A DNA stretch of 64,000 bases from Arthrobacter ruber (GTDB lineage: Bacteria; Actinomycetota; Actinomycetes; Actinomycetales; Micrococcaceae), in the NCBI RefSeq assembly GCF_002954225.1, contig NZ_PPTH01000013.1, positions 1 through 64,000 on the forward strand. Direction: 5' to 3'. A program made the translations under genes and the position numbers. Below are positions 9,536 through 17,731 of the stretch, piece after piece. The notes beneath the pieces were generated by a model that was given only the letters and a program-made list of their open reading frames with translations, ran no database searches and was not told the origin of the DNA. Positions within the stretch are counted from its first letter, which is position 1. Each line of letters begins with the position of its first letter.

Positions 9536-10015
9536 ATGAACCTGCAGGAGCACTCCTACGCGGCGCGGATCCGCTGGACGGGCAATCTCGGCACGGGCAC
9601 CTCGGGCTACCGGTCCTACAGCCGGGACCACGAGGTGGACGTGGAGGGCCCGGGCCGCCTCCTCGGCACCGCGGACCCCACGTTCCACGGCTCGAAGGAC
9701 CGGTGGAACCCGGAACAGCTGCTGCTGACAGCCGTCGCGCAGTGCCACATGCTGTCCTACCTGCACGTCGCCGTGAGGGCAGGAGTGGTCGTCACCGGAT
9801 ACAGCGACGCGGCGACCGGAACCCTGCACCTCAACCCTGACGGCAGCGGCGAGTTCACCGGCATGGTGCTGCGCCCCGTCGTCGAGCTGGCCGACGCCGG
9901 CCAGTCCGCCCTGGCGGACTCCCTGCACGCGGAGGCCAACCGGCTCTGCTTCATCGCCCGGTCGCTGGCCTTCCCCGTCCGTCATGAACCCACCTCGGCC
10001 GGTCCCGCCGACTGA
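9536..10015 (+). CDS. OsmC family peroxiredoxin-like protein
   Basis: 159 residues. OsmC/Ohr proteins are cytosolic thiol peroxidases that reduce organic hydroperoxides. The two redox cysteines are in place: C70 in AVAQCHML and C138 in NRLCFIA. The sequence is closer to the general OsmC branch than to classical Ohr, so the substrate is not certain. It has its own predicted leaderless promoter and lies 69 bases after pepN on the same strand. Confidence 0.9.
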   Translation: MNLQEHSYAARIRWTGNLGTGTSGYRSYSRDHEVDVEGPGRLLGTADPTFHGSKDRWNPEQLLLTAVAQCHMLSYLHVAVRAGVVVTGYSDAATGTLHLNPDGSGEFTGMVLRPVVELADAGQSALADSLHAEANRLCFIARSLAFPVRHEPTSAGPAD

Positions 10016-10132
10016 GCAGGAACCCCCGGAGGTCCAGGGGCGTGTACGCCGCTGTAGCCTATTAAGGCATCCCCGCGCGCCCCTGCGCCCTCGTGGGTGG
10101 ACTCCCCCGGATGCCTGCATGAAAGTGACGAC

Positions 10133-10756
10133 ATGGAATTCCTTACCCCTCTCGGCTACGGCGGCCAGGTCATCGCCGCCCTGATCATCCTGATCGGCGC
10201 GCTCCTGCTGTGGCTCGTGGTCCGCTACCTGATCGCGCGGTCCGTCACGCGCGTCCAGAACGGCTACAGCGTGTTCAAGAAGCCGCACTTCAAGTGGGCC
10301 CAGCCCGCCCTCCGGCCGTTCGACAGCGCACGGCGCGTCCAGCGCGCCGAGACGATCGGGGGCCTGCTCTCCAGCGTCGCCGCCGGGACGATCGCCGTCA
10401 TCGCGATCCTCATGGTCATCGAGACACTCGGGTTCAACATCGGCCCCATCCTCGCCAGCGTCGGGATCGTCGGGATCGCCATCGGCTTCGGCGCCCGCGA
10501 GGTGATCCGCGATGCGTTCCTCGGGTTCTTCATCACCATCGAGGACCAGTACGGCATCGGGGACACGATCGAGATCGGCGAGACCGTGGGGGTGGTGCAG
10601 TCGCTGGGCCTGAGGATCACGCGCATGGTCGACGAGCACGGGGCCGTCTGGTACGTCCGCAACGGGGACATCACGAAGGTGGGCAACCGCTCACAGGGCG
10701 ACTACATCGCCCCTCCCCCCGAGCCCTCCTCCGCCGCTGCGGAGAGCCAGGCATGA
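10133..10756 (+). CDS. Small MscS-type mechanosensitive channel
   Basis: 207 residues from the ATG at 10133. It has a membrane segment near the N-terminus (residues about 10-30), further hydrophobic segments around 80-130, and the pore-lining glycine/alanine helix motif ASVGIVGIAIGFGAREVIRD. The MscS beta domain follows (IEDQYGIGDTIEIGETVGVV). It lacks the larger C-terminal vestibule of E. coli MscS, so this is a minimal form. It would release solutes on hypo-osmotic shock. The stop overlaps the glbO start (ATGA), so the two are translationally coupled. Confidence 0.88.
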   Translation: MEFLTPLGYGGQVIAALIILIGALLLWLVVRYLIARSVTRVQNGYSVFKKPHFKWAQPALRPFDSARRVQRAETIGGLLSSVAAGTIAVIAILMVIETLGFNIGPILASVGIVGIAIGFGAREVIRDAFLGFFITIEDQYGIGDTIEIGETVGVVQSLGLRITRMVDEHGAVWYVRNGDITKVGNRSQGDYIAPPPEPSSAAAESQA

Positions 10757-11313
10757 GCGAGCAGGATCGCGCCGGCATGGAGCACCCCGGAACCGACCAG
10801 GAGCCGGCGGCGGGAGCCCCGACGGCCCGGCCGGACCAATCCTCCACGCAGCTGTCCCCGCCGTCGGCCGGAGCGCGGTCGGCGCTGCCCGTCGAGCGGC
10901 TCGTCGCCGCCGGCCAGGGTTTCAGCCAGCCCCAGTACACGGAGAACTTCTACGAAACCGTGGGCGGTCACGAGACGTTCGTGAAGCTCGTGGACGCGTT
11001 CTACGACGGCGTCGCGGACGACGACGTCCTGCGCCCCATGTACCCGGAGCAGGACCTCGGGCCCGCCAAGGAGCGCCTGCTCCTCTTCCTCGAGCAGTAC
11101 TGGGGCGGGCCCAGGACCTACGGCGAACAGCGCGGGCATCCGCGGCTGCGGATGAGGCACATGCCGTTCCGCGTCGGGCCGCAGGCGCGCGACCACTGGC
11201 TGCAGCACATGCGCGCCGCCGTGGACACCCTCCAGCTCGCGCCCCTGCACGAGGCGACACTGTGGGACTACCTCGAGCGCGCCGCGCACTCGATGGTCAA
11301 CGCCGCGGACTAG
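10753..11313 (+). CDS. glbO: Group II truncated hemoglobin (trHbO)
   Basis: 186 residues: a disordered Pro/Ala/Ser-rich N-terminus of about 55 residues, then a 2-on-2 globin. The proximal histidine is H136 in RMRHMPF, with the group II tryptophan in DHWLQHM (W149) and a distal tyrosine in DAFYDGV (Y84). trHbO proteins bind O2 and are linked to respiration or redox protection. The N-terminal extension is unusual. As I recall, glbO follows pepN closely in mycobacteria too. It overlaps the mscS-type gene by four bases. Confidence 0.92.
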   Translation: MSEQDRAGMEHPGTDQEPAAGAPTARPDQSSTQLSPPSAGARSALPVERLVAAGQGFSQPQYTENFYETVGGHETFVKLVDAFYDGVADDDVLRPMYPEQDLGPAKERLLLFLEQYWGGPRTYGEQRGHPRLRMRHMPFRVGPQARDHWLQHMRAAVDTLQLAPLHEATLWDYLERAAHSMVNAAD

Positions 11314-11334
11314 GCCGGCCGGTCCCGCGCCGGG

Positions 11335-11991
11335 TCAGAGCAGGGCCGCCGCCCGTACGAGGACATGCCCGCGGCCCGTGCTCACACGGGACCAGCGCCC
11401 GTTGACGTGGACGGTCGCCGTACCGTCCGGCACGAGGAACCCCAGACTGTAGGCGCCGAAGGCGGCTCCCGCCGGCACCGGCCCCGCGACGCCGTCGAGG
11501 GGCTGGCCCCACACCGCCGCCCGCGTGCTGCTCACGAGCGGCGCGCCGGGACGCTCGGGCAGGATCCGCGCCACCTCCCCGATACCGTCCTTCGCCGCGC
11601 GGTCGAGGACGTCGCAGGGCACCTCGCCGGCGCGGGTCCAGCCGGAGCGTGGCGGAAGGATCCCCGCCCAGGTCCCGGTGACCGTCACGGCGGGCACCGG
11701 GAAGACCACGGCATCGGAGGGCATGCGCGCGAGTCTGTCGAGGACGGACCCGAGGGAGACCGTGACGTCGACGTGCGCCTCCTCCTCGAGCGCCATCGTC
11801 CTGAGTCCGAGCACGGTCGGGAGCGGCTCGCCGAGCACCGTGGGGCCGAGGACGCGGACGTACGCCGCTGCGACGGCGCCGACTGCCACGACCCGCATCC
11901 CGCCGTCGTCGTTCGCCCGCGCCCGGGCGGTGAAGGTCCTGAAATCTGCGACCGTCCGCGTGTCCGAGAACCGCAGCTCCGCTGATGACAC
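11335..11991 (-). CDS. Conserved hypothetical protein, thioesterase neighbour
   Basis: 218 residues from the GTG at 11991; an AGGTAGG stretch lies upstream inside the end of the preceding gene. I do not recognise a domain. There is no signal peptide or membrane segment. The middle holds FPVPAVTVTGTWAGILPPRSGW and a GxxPAGAAFGAYSLGFL region, consistent with a soluble alpha/beta fold. It begins five bases after the thioesterase stop, so it is the second gene of a two-gene operon. The same pair, thioesterase plus a hypothetical of similar size, lies near glbO and ettA in mycobacteria as I remember. It converges on glbO. Confidence 0.8.
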   Translation of the reverse strand: MSSAELRFSDTRTVADFRTFTARARANDDGGMRVVAVGAVAAAYVRVLGPTVLGEPLPTVLGLRTMALEEEAHVDVTVSLGSVLDRLARMPSDAVVFPVPAVTVTGTWAGILPPRSGWTRAGEVPCDVLDRAAKDGIGEVARILPERPGAPLVSSTRAAVWGQPLDGVAGPVPAGAAFGAYSLGFLVPDGTATVHVNGRWSRVSTGRGHVLVRAAALL

Positions 11992-11996
11992 GGCGC

Positions 11997-12461
11997 CTAC
12001 CTGGCCCGGGACCGGCGGAACGGGACGGCCGGACCCTGCCATGACAGGAGGACGGCCCGCTGGCTGTCCGAGAGGCGGACGGGCCGCCCCGTGCTCCGGC
12101 TGACCAGGACCATGGTGGTAGCCGCGATCGCCGTCGTGGTGCTTCCCTCGGCCTCCATCCGGTCGCGGACGGCGTAGCCGAGGTCGAAGCTGGACGCGCC
12201 GACCGCGGTGACCCAGATCTCGACGGCGGCGGGCCGCGTGCTGAAGTTCAGCGGCGCCCGGTACTCGATCTCCTGCCGTCCCACGAGGGCGTAGTGATCG
12301 GGATCGACCAGTTCGAGGAAGGAGCCGCCCGGGTGCGCCTCGCTCATCAGCTGGACGCGAGCGTCCTCGAGGAACTGCAGGAAGCGGACGTTGTTGACGT
12401 GGCCGTACGAATCCTCGTCGCCGAAGCGCAGGTGGAGGGGGAAGGTGTTCACGGGGGGCAT
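11997..12461 (-). CDS. Acyl-CoA thioesterase, 4HBT hotdog family
   Basis: 154 residues, the size of a single-hotdog thioesterase. The active-site region RFGDEDSYGHVNNVRFLQFLEDAR matches the 4-hydroxybenzoyl-CoA thioesterase/YbgC type, with the Asp of DxxGHVNN as the catalytic residue. It likely hydrolyses acyl-CoA thioesters; chain length is unknown. A GAGAGGA box precedes the ATG. It is divergent from tesB, a second thioesterase of a different architecture. Confidence 0.9.
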   Translation of the reverse strand: MPPVNTFPLHLRFGDEDSYGHVNNVRFLQFLEDARVQLMSEAHPGGSFLELVDPDHYALVGRQEIEYRAPLNFSTRPAAVEIWVTAVGASSFDLGYAVRDRMEAEGSTTTAIAATTMVLVSRSTGRPVRLSDSQRAVLLSWQGPAVPFRRSRAR

Positions 12462-12633
12462 GGTGCAATCCTCTCAACAATTCGAGCGACCCTTCACCGC
12501 GGCTCCTGTCGGCGCGCTGTGGGTCCCCGCGGTGGCCGCGGGGCGGTGGTTTTGAGCAGGACGGACGCGTCCGTCTAGTGTCGGGGGTAGCCGTTTCCGC
12601 CCGACGCTCCGCCGACACCACCGCGAGGACCCC

Positions 12634-13551
12634 ATGACCGACCAGCCGCACGCGGCCCCTGCCGCTGCCGCCGAGCCCGCCACCGATCCGACGCAGACGC
12701 TCCTCGGACTGCTCGATCTCAGCAGCGCGGAAGGGGCGCAGACGGACGAGGAGATCTTCGTGGGTTCCTCGGCCCGCCAGCCGGGCCGGCGCGTGTTCGG
12801 CGGGCAGGTCCTCGCCCAGTCACTGATCGCGGCGATGCGCACCGTCGACTCCTCCCGCGACGTCCACTCGATGCACGCCTACTTCCTGCGCGCCGGTGAC
12901 GCCGAGCAGCCGATCACCTTCGGTGTGCAGCGGCTGCGGGACGGTCGATCCTTCTCCGCGCGCCGGACGCATGCCTACCAGAACGGCGTCCCCATCCTGT
13001 CGATGATCGCGTCCTTCCAGGCACCCGATGAGGGCGTCGTCCACCAGGACAGCATCCCGGAGGGCATGCCGGACCCGGAGAGCCTCCCGACGACCGCGGA
13101 CCTGCTCGGCTCGCTCGACCACCCGGTTGCCAGGGCATGGGCCTTCGAGCGCCCTTTCGACATCCGCCATGTGGATGCGCCGATCTACCTCACCAACGAG
13201 GGCCCGCGCGAACCCCGCAACGCCGTCTGGATGCGCAGCCTCGGACCCCTGCCCGACGACCCCGACCTCCATCGGGCGGCCCTGGCCTACGCGAGCGACT
13301 ACACCCTCCTCGAATCGATCCTGCGGCCGCACGGGCTCAGCTGGGTCCAGCCGGGCATGAGCGTCGCGAGCCTCGACCACGCCATGTGGTGGCATCGTCC
13401 CGTGCGCGTGGACGAGTGGCTCCTGTACGTCCAGAGCTCGCCGAGCGCCTCCGGCGCACGCGGCCTGGCCGCCGGGCGCATCTACAACCGGGCGGGCGAA
13501 CTCGTGGCCAGCGTCGCGCAGGAGGGCATGATCCGCATCCCGTCGACCTGA
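12634..13551 (+). CDS. tesB: Acyl-CoA thioesterase II
   Basis: 305 residues with two hotdog repeats, the TesB architecture. The N-terminal repeat carries RVFGGQVLAQSLIAA and HSMHAYFLRAG. The C-terminal repeat carries the catalytic-type region SLDHAMWWHRP, and AGRIYNRAGELVASVAQEG closes the fold. It hydrolyses medium- and long-chain acyl-CoA to free acids in the cytosol. A GAGGA box precedes the ATG. It is transcribed away from the 4HBT thioesterase, so two unrelated thioesterases share one intergenic region. Confidence 0.95.
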   Translation: MTDQPHAAPAAAAEPATDPTQTLLGLLDLSSAEGAQTDEEIFVGSSARQPGRRVFGGQVLAQSLIAAMRTVDSSRDVHSMHAYFLRAGDAEQPITFGVQRLRDGRSFSARRTHAYQNGVPILSMIASFQAPDEGVVHQDSIPEGMPDPESLPTTADLLGSLDHPVARAWAFERPFDIRHVDAPIYLTNEGPREPRNAVWMRSLGPLPDDPDLHRAALAYASDYTLLESILRPHGLSWVQPGMSVASLDHAMWWHRPVRVDEWLLYVQSSPSASGARGLAAGRIYNRAGELVASVAQEGMIRIPST

Positions 13552-13621
13552 TCCGCCCGGCACGTTCCCTGCGCTTCCACGCAAGAGTGACGCGGTCGGG
13601 CTACGACCGCACTGCGGGGCA

Positions 13622-13669
13622 CGACACAGCAGAGGGACACGGCATCCGCCGTGTCCCTCTGCTGTGTCG
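13622..13669. terminator. Bidirectional terminator between tesB and ettA
   Basis: Perfect 22-bp inverted repeat (13622-13643 and 13648-13669) around the loop ATCC, between the convergent tesB and ettA genes. Confidence 0.85.
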
Positions 13670-13708
13670 CGCGCCGGCCGGGATACCTCCGGGGCCGGTC
13701 TCCTGCCG

Positions 13709-15391
13709 CTAGTCGCGGGTGAGGCGGCGGTGCGTGACGCGGTGCGGTTTGGCGGCGTCGGGGCCCAGGCGCTCCACCTTGTTCTGCTCGTACGCGTCGA
13801 AGTTGCCCTCGAACCAGTACCAGTTGTCCGGGTCCTCCTCGGTGCCCTCGTAGGACAGGATGTGCGTGGCCACCCGGTCGAGGAACCACCGGTCGTGCGA
13901 GACGACGACGGCGCAGCCCGGGAATTCCAGCAGGGCGTTCTCCAGGCTCGACAGCGTCTCCACGTCGAGGTCGTTGGTCGGTTCGTCGAGGAGCAGCAGG
14001 TTGCCGCCCTGCTTCAGGGTCATCGCGAGGTTCAGGCGGTTGCGCTCACCGCCGGAGAGCACCCCCGCCTTCTTCTGCTGGTCCGGTCCCTTGAAGCCGA
14101 ACGCCGAGACATAGGCGCGCGACGGCATCTCGACCTGGCCCACCTGGATGAAATCGAGGCCGTCGGACACGACCTCCCAGAGGCTCTTGTTGGGGTCGAT
14201 GCCGCCTCGGGACTGGTCGACGTAGGAGATCTTCACCGAGTCGCCGATGCGCAGCTCTCCCCCGTCGAGGGGCTCGAGGCCCACGATGGTCTTGAACAGC
14301 GTGGTCTTGCCGACGCCGTTCGGGCCGATGACGCCCACGATGCCGTTGCGCGGGAGTGAGAAGGACAACCCGTCGATGAGGATGCGCTCGTCGTAGCCCT
14401 TGCGCAGGTCGCGGGCCTCGATGACCTGGCTGCCGAGCCTGGGGCCCGGCGGGATCTGGATCTCCTCGAAGTCGAGCTTCCTGGTGCGCTCCGCCTCCGC
14501 AGCCATCTCCTCGTAGCGGTTCAGGCGTGCCTTGGACTTCGTCTGGCGTCCCTTGGCGTTGGAGCGGACCCACTCCAGTTCCTCGGTGAGGCGCTTGGAG
14601 AGCTTCTGGTCCTTCTTGCCCTGGACCTCGAGGCGCGCGCGCTTCTTCTCCAGGTAGGTGGAGTAGTTGCCCTCGTAGGGGTACAGGTTGCCGCGGTCCA
14701 CCTCGGCGATCCACTCGGCCACGTGGTCGAGGAAGTAGCGGTCGTGGGTCACGGCGAGGACTGCGCCGGCGTACGACGAGAGATGCTGCTCGAGCCAGAG
14801 CACGCTCTCGGCGTCCAGGTGGTTGGTGGGCTCGTCGAGGAGCAGCAGGTCGGGCTTCTGCAGCAGCAGCTTGCAGAGCGCCACCCGGCGTCGCTCTCCA
14901 CCGGAGAGGACGGTGACATCGGCATCCGGCGGCGGGCATCTCAGGGCGTCCATGGCCTGCTCGAGCTGGGAGTCCAGGTCCCAGGCGTCCGCGGCATCGA
15001 TCGCTTCCTGCAGCTTGCCCATCTCGTCGAGCAGCGTGTCGAAGTCGGCGTCCGGGCTGGCCATCTCCTCGGAGATCTCGTTGAAGCGCTGGATTTTGGC
15101 GTAGATCTCCCCGACGCCCTCCTGGACGTTGCCGAGGACGGTCTTCTCCTCGTTCAGGGGCGGTTCCTGCAGGAGGATACCGACGCTGTAGCCGGCACTC
15201 AGACGGGCCTCACCGTTCGAGGGCGTATCCAGGCCCGCCATGATCTTCAGGATGGTGGACTTGCCGGACCCGTTCGGGCCGACGACGCCGATCTTCGCTC
15301 CCGGGAAGAACGACATGCTGACATCGTTGAGGATGACTTTGTCGCCGACGGCCTTGCGGGCCTTGGTCATTGTGTAGATAAATTCCGCCAT
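13709..15391 (-). CDS. ettA: Energy-dependent translational throttle protein EttA (ABC-F ATPase)
   Basis: 560 residues from the ATG at 15391; GAGGG precedes it. It has two ABC domains without membrane segments. Walker A is GPNGSGKST at about 38-46 and GPNGVGKTT in the second half. The signatures are LSGGERRR and LSGGERNR, and the Walker B motifs LLLLDEPTNHLD and LLLLDEPTNDLD. ABC-F proteins of this type bind the ribosomal E site and gate translation by the ATP/ADP state. The linker between the domains is rich in Lys/Arg. An orthologue lies next to ssb in mycobacteria, as here. Confidence 0.96.
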   Translation of the reverse strand: MAEFIYTMTKARKAVGDKVILNDVSMSFFPGAKIGVVGPNGSGKSTILKIMAGLDTPSNGEARLSAGYSVGILLQEPPLNEEKTVLGNVQEGVGEIYAKIQRFNEISEEMASPDADFDTLLDEMGKLQEAIDAADAWDLDSQLEQAMDALRCPPPDADVTVLSGGERRRVALCKLLLQKPDLLLLDEPTNHLDAESVLWLEQHLSSYAGAVLAVTHDRYFLDHVAEWIAEVDRGNLYPYEGNYSTYLEKKRARLEVQGKKDQKLSKRLTEELEWVRSNAKGRQTKSKARLNRYEEMAAEAERTRKLDFEEIQIPPGPRLGSQVIEARDLRKGYDERILIDGLSFSLPRNGIVGVIGPNGVGKTTLFKTIVGLEPLDGGELRIGDSVKISYVDQSRGGIDPNKSLWEVVSDGLDFIQVGQVEMPSRAYVSAFGFKGPDQQKKAGVLSGGERNRLNLAMTLKQGGNLLLLDEPTNDLDVETLSSLENALLEFPGCAVVVSHDRWFLDRVATHILSYEGTEEDPDNWYWFEGNFDAYEQNKVERLGPDAAKPHRVTHRRLTRD

Positions 15392-15490
15392 ACCCTCAAG
15401 GCTAGTGGCTGCCCGCCGCGTTTCCACACTCGGCGGAGCGTCCTCCCCCGAGGGACCAGCTCAGCCGATCGTCACCGGCACGTCACAGCG

Positions 15491-16051
15491 CTAGCGCTGG
15501 TCGCCGACGAAACACCGCCCGGATGCCAGGACCGGCAGCACGGACGCCGAGACCGTCCCCTCGCGTACTTCGACGAACACGCAGCTCCCCTGCAGGAGAC
15601 CGGCACCCTGGATCGCATCGACGTCCAGGCCTGTCGGGGTGCGGTCGATCGACACCTCGAGCGACTCCGGTACCGCAGCCGCATCGGTGAACCCCTGCGC
15701 CACGGCACCCCGGACCTGGTCGCTGGTGACCGACTCCTGGCCGCCTGCGAGCGCCCGTACGGCGGCCTCGACGGAAGCGGCGACCCTCGCGATGTCCGTC
15801 CCCGGCGCTGCCGGGTCGGCTGTCGAGGCGGGCGGTGCCGGAACGGCCGTGCCCTGGTCGGGCGGAAGGGACTCCGCGGCCTGGTCAGCCGTCGCGCTCG
15901 AGGACGTCCCGCGGCCCGCGTCCGTCGAGGGGGCGGAGCAGGACCCGAGGGCGAGGACGGCCACCGCGGCCGTCGCCAGGATCGAAGCGGTGGCGGCAGG
16001 ACGCCGGCCGTGGATCCGGCGGTGCGGGGTTGCCGGGGCTGCTGTCATCAC
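15491..16051 (-). CDS. Putative lipoprotein of unknown function
   Basis: 186 residues from the GTG at 16051, or 185 from the ATG at 16048. An Arg-rich N-terminus and a hydrophobic segment lead to the lipobox LGSC with C38 as the lipidated cysteine, so the mature protein should be anchored outside the membrane. A Ser/Thr/Pro/Ala-rich linker (about 40-85) precedes a folded C-terminal domain of about 95 residues with two cysteines (GSCVFVEVREG and SGRCFVGDQR) that could pair. I do not recognise the domain with certainty; it may be a DUF6993-type protein. It lies between ettA and ssb on the same strand. Confidence 0.82.
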   Translation of the reverse strand: MMTAAPATPHRRIHGRRPAATASILATAAVAVLALGSCSAPSTDAGRGTSSSATADQAAESLPPDQGTAVPAPPASTADPAAPGTDIARVAASVEAAVRALAGGQESVTSDQVRGAVAQGFTDAAAVPESLEVSIDRTPTGLDVDAIQGAGLLQGSCVFVEVREGTVSASVLPVLASGRCFVGDQR

Positions 16052-16250
16052 GAGCCCATCCTGCCATGCGCCCGAGTGCCCTCCCGGTCATCACGCCGCT
16101 CGTCGGTTGCGGCCCGCCGCTCGATCTCCCCGGAAGTGCTGGACGCCCTGAACTCCCCCGGAACTCCTCGGACCCACCGGACTCGAAGGACGTACCGTAC
16201 GCACCGGAACTACACCCTCGCGGACGCATCAGCAACCAGCCTGCATCCGC

Positions 16251-16874
16251 TCAGAAGGGAACGGCTTCCGCCTCCGGGACGTGGTCGCGTCCGGTCCCGT
16301 GTCCGTTCGAGGCACCGTCCATCGAGGCACCATCGTCCACACCATCGACCTCGCCGTGTACTTCGCCGAGGACCTCGCTGTCGACCGAGCCGAAGTCCGA
16401 CGCCGTGTCGTAGACCTCGCCCGTTGCGGCGTCCACACCCTCGGGCATGTCGTCGGCCGGGACACCCACCCCGTGCCCGTCGAAGCCGGACACGGGGTGG
16501 GCGTCGGATCGGTCGGCTGTCGTCCTTCTGTAGTTCGCCGTACCCCACATCAGGTCGTGGCCCACCGTGTCGGCGTCGATCTCCACGGAGGTGCCGGTCC
16601 GGCCGTCCGCAGTGCTCCAGGGTCGGATCTTCAGCCGCCCCGTGACGATCACGCGATCGCCCTTCTTGAGGCTGGCTCCGGCGTTGGTCGCGAGCTGGCG
16701 GAACAGCGATACCGAATACCAGTTGGTGTGCCCGTCCACCCACGTGTTGGTCTCCCGGTCGAGGCGACGCTCCGTGGTGCACATGCGGAAGCCGGCGATC
16801 GCGAGCCCGCTCTGCGCCGAGGTCAGCCGTACCTCCGTGGCGACGTAGCCCCGCACGGTGATGCTGTCAGTCAT
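16251..16874 (-). CDS. ssb: Single-stranded DNA-binding protein
   Basis: 207 residues: an OB-fold of about 115 residues (VRGYVATEVRLT, WYSVSLFRQLA, KKGDRVIVTGRLKIRPW), an acidic disordered linker, and the tip EAEAVPF, a variant of the usual DDDIPF partner-binding end. It coats single-stranded DNA and recruits repair and replication proteins. It stands alone, not with rpsF and rpsR, so it is probably a second SSB rather than the replicative one. Its position beside ettA matches the second ssb gene of M. tuberculosis as I recall. An AAGGA box precedes the ATG. Confidence 0.92.
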   Translation of the reverse strand: MTDSITVRGYVATEVRLTSAQSGLAIAGFRMCTTERRLDRETNTWVDGHTNWYSVSLFRQLATNAGASLKKGDRVIVTGRLKIRPWSTADGRTGTSVEIDADTVGHDLMWGTANYRRTTADRSDAHPVSGFDGHGVGVPADDMPEGVDAATGEVYDTASDFGSVDSEVLGEVHGEVDGVDDGASMDGASNGHGTGRDHVPEAEAVPF

Positions 16875-17068
16875 GATTCGTCCTTCCCTAGGTCACCAGG
16901 ACGGCGGTGGGTGCCGGCCTCCAGCCAGTCTCGGCGGAATACGGCGGCGGCATCGCGGGAGGGGACGCTATGTTGACAACCGCTGGGCCGACAGGCGGAG
17001 GTGGCCCCGGCTCTGCATGACGGCGGCGGCCCGCAGCTGCAGGGCCGGTTCGAGGCCGCCGCGGACGC

Positions 17069-17101
17069 CGAAGGGCCGGACGCCCGGCGTCCGGCCCTTC
17101 G
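17069..17101 (-). terminator. Terminator after tRNA-Arg
   Basis: Perfect inverted repeat with 16-bp arms (17069-17084 and 17086-17101), directly downstream of the tRNA-Arg 3' end. No T-run follows, as is common in high-GC actinobacteria. Confidence 0.65.
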
Positions 17102-17106
17102 TGTGG

Positions 17107-17179
17107 TGCCCCCGGCAGGATTCGAACCTGCGACCAGAGGATTAGAAGGCCCCTGCTCTATCCCCTGAGCTACGGAGGC
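17107..17179 (-). tRNA. tRNA-Arg (anticodon TCT)
   Basis: A complete 73-base cloverleaf: acceptor GCCTCCG/CGGGGGC, anticodon loop CTTCTAA, T-loop TTCGAAT. The anticodon stem has a C-T mismatch at positions 31-39 next to the loop. The CCA end is encoded (17104-17106). Confidence 0.95.
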
Positions 17180-17235
17180 AGTTCCCCCAGTTTACTATGG
17201 GCACCTGCCACCGATCGGTACCGCCCGCCGGCGGC

Positions 17236-17649
17236 CTACTCCTCGGCGAAGCTCACCCGCAGTTCCAGGCGGTGCTGCCCGTCGGGGTCCTGCGAGTAGA
17301 CCGCCTTGCCCGAGATGTTGCGCAGTCCCCCGGTGCCGGAGCCGGGGATAATGTGGCCCGAACTCGCGGCCTCGGCTCCCTCGGCGACCCCCCAGTGCTG
17401 GACGGTCATCGACCCGGTGCGATCCCCGACCGTCCCGACGAACTGTTCGGACGCCACGTAGCCGGCACCGATGTCGTTGCCGGCCATGAGGAGCTCGGCC
17501 GTGCTCGTCCCGCTGATCTCGCCCTCGAAGACCTTCTCGGCGCGCACCCGGGAGAGCTCACCCGTACTCCCGGGCTCGGTGTAGGGTTCGGCGTCCCAGC
17601 CGGTGATCTCGAACTCGCCGGTGTACGTCGTCGTTCCTGTTTCAATCAT
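17236..17649 (-). CDS. DUF3224 family protein
   Basis: 137 residues, with no signal peptide or membrane segment. The pattern is that of a small beta-barrel family: an N-terminal TGEFEITGWDAEPY strand pair, a KVFEGEISGTSTAELLMA segment, then YVASEQFVGTVGDRTGSMTVQH and GTGGLRNISGKA. This matches DUF3224, whose biochemical role is unknown; a ligand-binding barrel is plausible. It appears to be transcribed as a leaderless mRNA. Confidence 0.85.
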   Translation of the reverse strand: MIETGTTTYTGEFEITGWDAEPYTEPGSTGELSRVRAEKVFEGEISGTSTAELLMAGNDIGAGYVASEQFVGTVGDRTGSMTVQHWGVAEGAEAASSGHIIPGSGTGGLRNISGKAVYSQDPDGQHRLELRVSFAEE

Positions 17650-17655
17650 CTGCTC

Positions 17656-17661
17656 AGTATC
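17656..17661 (-). promoter_or_regulatory. -10 element of the DUF3224 gene, predicted leaderless
   Basis: GATACT on the minus strand ends exactly six bases before the ATG at 17649. There is no Shine-Dalgarno sequence. Confidence 0.45.
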
Positions 17662-17731
17662 GCCGCTCGGCGCCCGTCCCGCATGTCCGGTTTCGCTGAC
17701 GAGTGCCCCGTTCGCACCCTCGCGGGGCCGG

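Noticed and set aside
6785-10639. 1284-codon open frame antisense to pepN and osmC
   Set aside because: A mirror of G/C third-position bias in the opposite strand; composition is Gly/Arg/Asp/Val low-complexity with no domain, and pepN is certain.
16973-16978. TTGACA as a -35 box upstream of tRNA-Arg/ssb
   Set aside because: No -10 hexamer lies 16-18 bases downstream, and the neighbouring genes run on the other strand.
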